A DNA stretch of 10,011 nt. Origin: JAIVJN01 sp036732565 (GTDB lineage Bacteria > Acidobacteriota > Vicinamibacteria > Vicinamibacterales > UBA2999). The number at the start of each line of letters is the position of its first letter. The stretch's first letter is position 1. Position numbers and translations under genes: made by a program. Under the pieces are notes generated by a model that was not told the DNA's origin, searched no databases, and saw only the letters and a list, made by a program, of their open reading frames with translations. The stretch covers positions 1 through 10,011 of the forward strand of contig DAINCF010000256.1 of the NCBI GenBank assembly GCA_036732565.1, written 5' to 3'. Below, piece after piece: positions 4,840-10,011 of this stretch.

Positions 4840-7320
4840 CTAAATATTCGCGGTCAGCGGTTCCTGCGTCGGACCGCCGTTTTCCAGCGCCATCAGGATG
4901 GTGTCCAGCCCCACCGGCGCGCGGCGGTAGACGTCGTCGCCGAGCGCGTCCGACAGCGCGTTGAGCACGGCGCAGGCCCCGGCCGCCACTGGCGGCTCGC
5001 CGATGCCGCGCGCGCCGACGGGCGTCTCCGGATCGGGGATGTCCAACGCCTCCCACTTCATGCGCGTCGGGATGTCGAGGATGGTTGGCGGCCGGTTCTG
5101 GTAGAACCGCGTCGCGAGCGCCAGGCCGTAGTGCTGGTCGTACACCATCTTCTGCGCCAGCGCATGCCCCATTCCCAGCACCGAGCGGCCGAGCACCTGG
5201 CCGCCGAACGCGCGCGGGTGGATGATCGTGCCCGCGTCGGCGATGGCCGTGTAGTCGAGCACGCGGTAGGAGCCGGTTTCGAGGTCCACTTCGACCTCGG
5301 CAAACCCGGCGACGAACGAGAAGCTGCCGCCGTCGCGCTTGTAGGTGTCACGGGCCACGCCCATCAGCCCTTGACCGGCCAGCGCGGTGGCGGACGTCAC
5401 GGTGACCTTGTTGATGTCCTTGGGCAGCTCATGGCCGTCGAATTTGCCGGCGAGCTCGATGGCCTTGCGCGCGACGTCCGCCAGCGACATGCTGCGGCCG
5501 CCGCTGAACACGCGCTCGTTGCCGACTTGATACGACTCGGGGCTCCCCCCCAGCGTTTTCGCGGCGATCTCCTTGGCCTTGGCGATGGCGTCCGATGCGG
5601 CCGCATGCGCGGCGCGCGTCATCGCGTGCGTCGTCTGACTGCCACCCGATACGCAGGTCCAGGGCAGATGTTGGGAGGTGTCGCCCCACGCGACGGTGAC
5701 CTTCTCCCAGGGCATCCCCATCATCTCGGCGGCGACGCGGTGGACGTCACTGAAGTTCTCGGTGCCGAGGTTGCCGATGCCGGACTGAATGTACATGCGA
5801 CCGTCGGGCTTGATCAGGAACAGCCCATCGAAGCCGGTCGATCCGGCGACGAACGTGCTGAGGGCGACGCCGACGCCGCGCACCTTCGAGCCGACGCGCT
5901 TGCCGCTCCTCGCCTTGCGCTCGTCCCAGCCGAAGACCTCTTTTCCGCGATCGAGCGTTTCCTTGACGAAGGCGCTGGTGGCGTATTGCCGCTGGCCTTC
6001 CCGGTTGGGCGGGCCGAGCGGCGCCTTGCCGGCGGGCGCGTTGACGTAGCGAATCGCGACCTGATCGAGATTGAGCTTGCGAGCGGCTTTGGCGAGAAGC
6101 GGCTCGAAGATCATGATGGCCTGCAAGCCGCCTGGCTGACTCTGCGCGCGGCGCGGCGGGGTGTTCGTCAGGACGGTGATGGCGCGCGAGCGCATCGCCG
6201 GCGGTTGGTACAGGAGCGAGACGAAACGCGAGCCGCTGGCCGCGTCCCCCTGCGCCTCGTAGGCGCTGTTCTCGCCGATGGTGAACATGTCGAGCGCGGT
6301 GAGGCGGCCATCGCTGGCGAAGCCCGCTTTGATGCGGCCGTGGACCGCGGGACGCACGCCGCCGATGTAGTGCTCCTCCTCGCGGGTGATGCGCATCATC
6401 ACCGGCGCGTTGGCCTTCTTCGCCAGGAGGGCCGGAACCATGCAGATGACCGCGCCGGTCGCCCGGCTGCCGAACCCTCCGCCCGTGTACTCCGTGATCA
6501 GGACGATGTTCTCGGGCTCGAGCCGCATCCATCGGGAAATGGAGGCCACGGTCTGCACCGCGCTCTGCGTGCCCGTGTGCATGTAGAGCTTGCCGTTCTG
6601 CCAGTACGCCAGCGCCGTGCGCGGCTCCAACACCTGATGATGGTTGTTGGCGACCGAGAAGGTCTCGTCCAACACCAGCGCGGCGTTCTTGAACCCGGCC
6701 TCGACATCGCCGTACGACCATTCGACCTGCGGCTTGCCCATCGGCAGCTTGCCGTCGGCGTACTCCGCGAAGTCGGCCTCGGTCCACTTGATCTCCTGGA
6801 TTTCGAGGGGACCGGGCGGCTGGCCCTCCGCCGCTGGCCGGCGACCCCAGACGTTACCTTCGAGGCGCGCGTTGGGTCCACCCGGACGCAGACTGACCAG
6901 CGGATCGACCACGAACGGCAGCAGCTCGAAATCGACGGTGATGGCTTCGATCGCCGCGGCCGCGGTCTCTTCGTCGACGGCGGCAACCGCGAGGACCGGC
7001 TCGCCGCCGTAGACCGGCTCATTCGTCAGCGCCCGCTCGCTCTTCGGGTTCGCACGAATCGTCTCGCCCAGGTCGGTGACGGTGTCTGCCGGGTCTGGCA
7101 GCTCGTCGGCGGTCAGGATGGCTTTGACGCCCGGCATCGCCAGCGCCGCGCTCGTGTCGATGCTGCGCACGCGCGCGTGCGGCATCGGGCTCAGCAGCAG
7201 CTTCGCGAACAGCATCCCTTCAGTGCGGAAGTCTTCCGCGTACTTCGACCTGCCAGTCACTTTCGCGACCAGGTCTGGCGTGACGTAGTTCTGACCGACG
7301 AGTTTCTTGGTGTCAGCCAC
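4840..7320 (-). CDS. Molybdopterin-binding large subunit, xanthine dehydrogenase/aldehyde oxidase family
   Basis: This 826-residue catalytic subunit hydroxylates an aldehyde or N-heterocycle at the Mo centre. The a/b hammerhead domain comes first (about 10-140), with the molybdopterin domains after it. Visible motifs are YTGGGFGSR (278-286, Mo-cofactor loop), the altered segment TNTPPRRAQSQPGG (385-398) where many relatives have an R-x-P/F-G loop, GNLGTENFSDVHR (516-528) and GARGIGEPP (769-777), whose E775 is the family's catalytic base. The GTG start at 7320 is chosen because GGGAGG lies six bases before it and it overlaps the small-subunit stop by eight bases. Starting further upstream at 7413 would add residues that only shadow the small-subunit gene. 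There is no signal peptide. The length exceeds the usual 730-780, partly from a 160-200 insertion rich in Pro, Gly and acidic residues. The substrate cannot be predicted. Confidence 0.95.
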   Translation of the reverse strand: MADTKKLVGQNYVTPDLVAKVTGRSKYAEDFRTEGMLFAKLLLSPMPHARVRSIDTSAALAMPGVKAILTADELPDPADTVTDLGETIRANPKSERALTNEPVYGGEPVLAVAAVDEETAAAAIEAITVDFELLPFVVDPLVSLRPGGPNARLEGNVWGRRPAAEGQPPGPLEIQEIKWTEADFAEYADGKLPMGKPQVEWSYGDVEAGFKNAALVLDETFSVANNHHQVLEPRTALAYWQNGKLYMHTGTQSAVQTVASISRWMRLEPENIVLITEYTGGGFGSRATGAVICMVPALLAKKANAPVMMRITREEEHYIGGVRPAVHGRIKAGFASDGRLTALDMFTIGENSAYEAQGDAASGSRFVSLLYQPPAMRSRAITVLTNTPPRRAQSQPGGLQAIMIFEPLLAKAARKLNLDQVAIRYVNAPAGKAPLGPPNREGQRQYATSAFVKETLDRGKEVFGWDERKARSGKRVGSKVRGVGVALSTFVAGSTGFDGLFLIKPDGRMYIQSGIGNLGTENFSDVHRVAAEMMGMPWEKVTVAWGDTSQHLPWTCVSGGSQTTHAMTRAAHAAASDAIAKAKEIAAKTLGGSPESYQVGNERVFSGGRSMSLADVARKAIELAGKFDGHELPKDINKVTVTSATALAGQGLMGVARDTYKRDGGSFSFVAGFAEVEVDLETGSYRVLDYTAIADAGTIIHPRAFGGQVLGRSVLGMGHALAQKMVYDQHYGLALATRFYQNRPPTILDIPTRMKWEALDIPDPETPVGARGIGEPPVAAGACAVLNALSDALGDDVYRRAPVGLDTILMALENGGPTQEPLTANI

Positions 7321-7957
7321 GGGCCGCCTCCCGCATGTGGGCCGCACCGCGTTCCATCGCGGTGAGGATCTTGTCGTAGTCCTGGCACCGGCACAGGTTG
7401 CCAGAGATGCCATGCGCCAGCTGTTCGCGCGTTGGGTTCGGGTTCTTCTTCAAGTAGCCGACCGTCGCCATGACGAAGCCCGACATGCAGAAGGCGCACT
7501 GGAACCCCTGCTCGTCGACCACGCCCTGCTGCACGGGGTGCAGTTTGCCGTCGGCAGACGCGAGGCCCTCGATGGTCTGAATCTTCTTCCCGCGCACCGA
7601 GTGGGTCAGCACCGAGCACGAGTACCGCGACACCTCGTCAATCAGCACGGTGCAGGCGCCGCACTCCGCGCGGTCGCAGCCAAGCTTGGTGCCCGTCAGG
7701 CCCAGCTTGTAGCGCAGCGTCATCGCCAGCGTTTCCTGCGGCGCGACATCGACACGGCGTTCCTGCCCGTTCACGGTCAAGGTCAGCAGCCGTTCGACGC
7801 TGCCCGATCGGGCCGCCTGGCCCGACACGTTGCCGGTGCGGAACAGATAGGCGGCCGACGAAATGGCCGCGCCGCCGGCGATGACGCCTTTGATGAAATT
7901 GCGCCGCGAGAACCCTTTCGGCTCGAAGCCGGTCATTTGAGGGTCTTCAGTGGACAT
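7313..7957 (-). CDS. Tat-exported [2Fe-2S] small subunit of the molybdenum hydroxylase
   Basis: This 214-residue subunit has a canonical Tat signal, SRRNFIKGVIAGGAA (17-31, twin Arg 18-19), ending near residue 49. The plant-type ferredoxin domain follows, with cluster ligands C94, C99, C102 and C114 (CDRAECGAC). The helical [2Fe-2S]-binding domain has C154, C157, C189 and C191 (CAFCMSG ... NLCRC), so all eight ligands are present. The usual Gly after CRC is Asp-preceded Gln here (CRCQDY), a small deviation. As in PaoA, the signal should export the assembled three-subunit enzyme to the periplasm. GAGGTGA lies about six bases before the ATG and closely matches the 16S anti-Shine-Dalgarno. It is the first gene of the operon; the 176 bases upstream hold its promoter. 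Confidence 0.95.
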   Translation of the reverse strand: MSTEDPQMTGFEPKGFSRRNFIKGVIAGGAAISSAAYLFRTGNVSGQAARSGSVERLLTLTVNGQERRVDVAPQETLAMTLRYKLGLTGTKLGCDRAECGACTVLIDEVSRYSCSVLTHSVRGKKIQTIEGLASADGKLHPVQQGVVDEQGFQCAFCMSGFVMATVGYLKKNPNPTREQLAHGISGNLCRCQDYDKILTAMERGAAHMREAARG

Positions 7958-8023
7958 GAGCCTTCACCTCGTACACACGGCGTTACGGTGGAACGGTTGC
8001 GACGGCTTACCGCGTAGGAATAT

Positions 8024-8052
8024 GCACCGAAATATAGCACCGTTGGGCACCG
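8024..8052 (-). promoter_or_regulatory. Putative promoter/operator of the molybdenum-enzyme operon with three CGGTGC repeats
   Basis: On the minus strand CGGTGC occurs three times, at 8052-8047, 8042-8037 and 8029-8024 (spacings of 10 and 13). Between the last two is TATATT (8036-8031), a fair -10 box about 75 bases before the small-subunit ATG. No good -35 is visible. The repeats fall where a -35 would be, as expected for an activator or repressor site, but no regulator gene of this operon is in the window. Confidence 0.4.
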
Positions 8053-8084
8053 TCGGGACGTAACAGAGTGTTGCAGGTCGTGTA

Positions 8085-8097
8085 CTCAGCTGCTGAG
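8085..8097. repeat. Short palindrome CTCAGC-T-GCTGAG
   Basis: This perfect 6-bp inverted repeat has a single central base. It lies 36 bases past the methyltransferase stop and upstream of the molybdenum-enzyme promoter. It is too short and has no T-run for an intrinsic terminator. It could be a protein-binding site, though a palindrome of this size can arise by chance. Confidence 0.25.
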
Positions 8098-8133
8098 CTC
8101 GGCGGGCCCGGAGGTTCGCGCCCGTCAAAGCGG

Positions 8134-8979
8134 TCAGGTTCGGCGAAGCGTGACGAGCTCGTACGCTACCCATCCCCTCGCGAGGCACGTTTGCAGCGCC
8201 GTTCCGCCGATGAGCGGATCGACCCGCGTGAATCGCCACGGTAGCCGCCCGAATGGCCAGACGAGGGCGGCGATGAGCCGATCGCGCGGGCGCCGGAGCT
8301 CGAGGAACGGTGTGAGATCGCGTGTGGACTCGTGGACGAAGCCCACGGCCTCGGCCATCGCCCGCAGCTCAACCGACGTGAGCAACGTATTGACGTGCCA
8401 CCCTTGCATGAACCGCTCGATGGCCGTGGCTGACGCCTTGCCATCGATGGGCCGCCTGAAGTCGTCGCAGATGATCAGCGCGCCGCCTGGACGCACGAGC
8501 CGGGCGGCCTGCGCGAAGAAGCGACCTGGATCGGGCGCGTGCACGAACGACTCGATGGCGAAAGCGACGTCCGCCTGCTCGATGCTCGCGGGAAGATCGG
8601 CGTAGTCACCTTCACGGCAGACCACCCGATCCGCCAGGCCGATCCTGCGGATGCGCTCCTGTCCGAGCGCCGCTTGCGTGGGACTGAGCGTGATGCCCGT
8701 CCCACGCATCGGCAGCTGCTGCGCGAGATAACCGAGGCTCGCGCCAACGCCGCAGCCAAGATCCACCACGTGCGCGGGCGTCACCGATCCCGGCAGGTCA
8801 CGAATGGTGTCGGCGATCCGATCTTCAACGTAGTGAAACGCCTGCCGTCGATCGGCCACGCCGGGCCCCCACACCGCGCGATGAATCGCGCCGACGTCGC
8901 CCCCCTGCCCGAACGCCACGAACGCCGACGTGTTGCGATCGTAGTACCGGCGGATCCGGGCGGCGTCGAAGCGCGGCAT
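8134..8979 (-). CDS. Class I SAM-dependent methyltransferase
   Basis: This 281-residue soluble enzyme has the Rossmann methyltransferase core. Motif I, the SAM-binding glycine loop, is VVDLGCGVGAS (71-81). The next strand ends in GITLSPTQ (95-102), an acidic GDYADLP follows (124-130), and the motif IV-VI region reads ESFVHAPDPGRFF to LVRPGGALIICDD (143-173). The N-terminal part RRYYDRNTSAFVAFGQGG followed by IHRAVWGPGV (10-41) resembles methyltransferases acting on small lipid or terpenoid-like substrates, but the acceptor is unknown. The start ATG (8979) has GTAGGG just before it and lies 10 bases after the stop of the secreted-protein gene, so the two are probably one transcript. No transmembrane segment is seen. 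It ends 176 bases before the molybdenum-enzyme operon on the same strand, so read-through is possible. Confidence 0.9.
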   Translation of the reverse strand: MPRFDAARIRRYYDRNTSAFVAFGQGGDVGAIHRAVWGPGVADRRQAFHYVEDRIADTIRDLPGSVTPAHVVDLGCGVGASLGYLAQQLPMRGTGITLSPTQAALGQERIRRIGLADRVVCREGDYADLPASIEQADVAFAIESFVHAPDPGRFFAQAARLVRPGGALIICDDFRRPIDGKASATAIERFMQGWHVNTLLTSVELRAMAEAVGFVHESTRDLTPFLELRRPRDRLIAALVWPFGRLPWRFTRVDPLIGGTALQTCLARGWVAYELVTLRRT

Positions 8980-8989
8980 CCCTACGAGT

Positions 8990-9493
8990 CTACGGGAAGC
9001 AGATCTGACCCATCACCAGCGTGTCGACGTGTTGGTTGAGGCTGAAGCCGCTCACGAACAGGTAGCCCGTGGCGCCGGCCAGATCGCCGGTCGCCTCGAT
9101 GATCTTCTGGAAGGCGGTGACGGCTCCGCTCTCTGGGTTGCCTACCGTCGTGTTGACCACGCCGGTCTCCCGCATGATCAGCGTGCCGTTCGCGGTCTGA
9201 TATTCGAACAGTCCGCTATAGCTCCGGAAGCCCGGCGAGGTGCCGGGCCCGGCCGCCCCGCTGTCGCTTCGGAAGTAGGTCGTGCCGCGCAGTCCGTGGT
9301 TCCCCGACACCTCGCCGAGAAAGCAGGTCGAGTGCCCTGGTTTGCAGCCGACCGATGCCTGGTCCTCGACGAGCGTGGCGTGGATCGTCTTGCACGACGA
9401 GGCGTCGCTGGGCGGATTCTGCGCCTGAACCGGGGCTACGAGAGTGACCGCCATGAGGGGAAGTGCAAAGCCGAGATGCTTGAGCTGGTACAT
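8990..9493 (-). CDS. Secreted small cysteine-containing protein, possibly an AOC/dirigent-like barrel
   Basis: This 167-residue protein begins at ATG 9493 with a strong AGGAGG five bases upstream (9504-9499). Residues 1-24 are a clear Sec signal ending VQA before QN. The mature part has four cysteines (34, 50, 57, 165), enough for two disulfides outside the cytoplasm. Alternating hydrophobic strands joined by Gly-rich turns (YSGLFEYQTANGTLIMRETG, then AFQKIIEATGDLAGATGYLF) recall the small beta-barrel of allene oxide cyclase and dirigent-like proteins, in which a G-x-L-x-G-A-x-G turn near the C-terminus is typical. This is a fold guess from pattern only, and no enzyme activity is implied. It is the first gene of a two-gene unit with the methyltransferase. 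Confidence 0.8.
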   Translation of the reverse strand: MYQLKHLGFALPLMAVTLVAPVQAQNPPSDASSCKTIHATLVEDQASVGCKPGHSTCFLGEVSGNHGLRGTTYFRSDSGAAGPGTSPGFRSYSGLFEYQTANGTLIMRETGVVNTTVGNPESGAVTAFQKIIEATGDLAGATGYLFVSGFSLNQHVDTLVMGQICFP

Positions 9494-9557
9494 GTGTGCC
9501 TCCTGAGAGCCGTTTTGCTGCTGCGCAACTTCATGGCGTGTGCCGTCGAAATCACAG

Positions 9558-9582
9558 CCGGCCGTTCCGTAGGAACGGCCGG
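9558..9582. repeat. Perfect 11-bp hairpin in the divergent promoter region
   Basis: CCGGCCGTTCC (9558-9568) and GGAACGGCCGG (9572-9582) are perfect inverted arms around GTA. The hairpin lies 65 bases upstream of the secreted-protein gene and about 130 before the regulator start. On neither strand does a T-run follow, so it is not a typical terminator. It resembles the compact hairpins near the tmRNA in build (short loop, GC-rich arms) but not in sequence. Confidence 0.6.
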
Positions 9583-9623
9583 GAAACTGCTCGCCGAGCT
9601 CTCAGTAGATGGTGGACATTTCG

Positions 9624-9651
9624 TTGATACGCTCCACTATGAGGTCACAAT
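9624..9651 (+). promoter_or_regulatory. Putative sigma-70-type promoter of the GntR/MocR regulator gene
   Basis: TTGATA (9624-9629, five of six -35 bases) and CACAAT (9646-9651, four of six -10 bases) are 16 bases apart. Transcription would start near 9658, about 53 bases before the GTG. The position of the TGG-NN-CCA boxes just downstream supports a regulated promoter here. Confidence 0.45.
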
Positions 9652-9708
9652 GGCTCCACCAGGGGTCCATCTCGTGATCTGTCATTGGTGCCACTTGGAC
9701 GGAGCCAA
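9651..9708. promoter_or_regulatory. Candidate operator: two TGG-NN-CCA boxes and a TTGG/CCAA inverted repeat
   Basis: TGGCTCCA (9651-9658) and TGGTGCCA (9686-9693) share the form TGG-NN-CCA. They sit in an imperfect direct repeat (CAATGGCTCCACC at 9648, CATTGGTGCCACT at 9683; 9 of 13 bases equal) offset by 35 bases. TTGG (9695-9698) and CCAA (9705-9708) add a third dyad beside the ribosome-binding site. The boxes overlap the likely start point and leader of the regulator gene, so autoregulation is a reasonable inference. Confidence 0.4.
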
Positions 9709-9710
9709 TC

Positions 9711-10011
9711 GTGCTCGTCACGCTTCCGCCTGAAGGACCGCTCAATCAGCGGCTGTATCGAGGGTTGCGCCAGGCGATCCTCGAGGGTCGATATCCTCGC
9801 AACGGGCGGCTGCCGTCGACGCGCACGCTCGCCATCGAGCTCGGGCTGTCGCGCAACGTCGTGACGATGGCGTTCGATCAGCTCAGGGCCGAGGGGTACA
9901 TCGAGAGCCGCGTCGGGTCGGGCTCGTTCGTGTCGGAGACGCTTCCCGACGCCGCCCTCGCGCCGTGGCGCGCGCCGCAGCTCACCCGCACTCCGCCGGC
10001 GCCGTCACGTC
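9711..10011 (+). CDS. GntR-family regulator, MocR/PdxR-like (N-terminal part, cut by window end)
   Basis: One hundred codons are visible and the frame is open at the window edge. The start is GTG 9711 with GGAG at 9701-9704. Residues 9-76 form a GntR winged helix-turn-helix: GPLNQRLYRGLRQAILEGR, the LPSTRTLAIELGLSR helices (34-48), then a wing ending RVGSGSFVS. This form, with PLNQRLY and the E-GYIESRVGSG wing, is typical of the MocR subfamily, in which the domain is followed by a linker and a PLP-dependent aminotransferase-like domain. A Pro/Ala-rich linker does begin at about residue 77 (PDAALAPWRAPQ). The second domain lies outside the window, so a plain GntR regulator is not excluded. It is divergent from the secreted protein/methyltransferase pair, which it may control. 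Confidence 0.88.
   Translation, partial: MLVTLPPEGPLNQRLYRGLRQAILEGRYPRNGRLPSTRTLAIELGLSRNVVTMAFDQLRAEGYIESRVGSGSFVSETLPDAALAPWRAPQLTRTPPAPSR

Noticed and set aside
3886..7365. Open plus-strand frame of 1159 codons opposite the molybdenum-enzyme genes
   Set aside because: It runs antisense through two certain genes. Its Arg/His/Ala/Val-rich product has no domain and it has no ribosome-binding site. GC-rich codon bias on the real strand explains the lack of stops.
7321..7413. Upstream start at 7413 for the molybdopterin subunit
   Set aside because: The extra 31 residues overlap the conserved 3' part of the [2Fe-2S] gene in another frame. The GTG at 7320 has a good Shine-Dalgarno and gives the family-like N-terminus.
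9029..9733. Plus-strand frame of 234 codons near the right end
   Set aside because: It is antisense to the secreted small protein and runs through the divergent promoter region into the regulator start in a different frame.

Overview
The window is GC-rich bacterial DNA with densely packed genes, many of them encoding exported proteins. The gene mix suggests Acidobacteriota, possibly a Vicinamibacterales-type soil lineage: Tat-exported sugar-isomerase-like TIM barrels, a Tat-exported three-subunit molybdenum hydroxylase and many secreted proteins of no known family. This assignment is an inference from gene content and style; there is no rRNA gene to confirm it.

Left part (1-1073). A complete tmRNA gene (ssrA) lies on the minus strand at 324-673. 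Its acceptor stem, CCA end and a tag ending in ALAA can all be read. Downstream of it, at 1-328, is a gene-free stretch holding at least four short perfect hairpins and decayed look-alikes of the tmRNA 3' end. At 780-1073 is a small secreted-protein gene broken by an in-frame TGA.

Middle part (1084-3807). A Tat-exported xylose-isomerase-like TIM-barrel protein (plus strand) overlaps tail-to-tail with a secreted protein of unknown function (minus strand). Next come the last 66 codons of a SnoaL/ester-cyclase-type gene and a 165-bp MITE-like element with perfect 20-bp terminal inverted repeats. The element sits in a CTAG that supplies the stop codon of the genes on both sides.

Molybdenum-enzyme operon (minus strand, 7957 down to 3376). 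It encodes a Tat-signal [2Fe-2S] subunit, an 826-residue molybdopterin subunit, a FAD subunit with four cysteines placed to hold an extra [4Fe-4S] cluster, and a small lipoprotein that starts at the base after the FAD gene's stop. The layout matches periplasmic aldehyde oxidoreductases of the PaoABC type: the small subunit carries the export signal and the two signal-less subunits probably travel with it. No XdhC/PaoD-type maturation factor is in the window.

Right part (8134-10011). A class I methyltransferase and a secreted small protein form a probable two-gene minus-strand unit. Divergent from them is the start of a GntR/MocR-type regulator, cut by the window end. Between them are an 11-bp perfect hairpin, a plausible promoter and two TGG-NN-CCA boxes that could be the regulator's own operator.

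No wholly new system is evident. The points most worth checking are the MITE in the shared CTAG stop, the in-frame TGA followed at once by a stem-loop, the hairpin that traps the tmRNA CCA end, and the repeated boxes in the two promoter regions.
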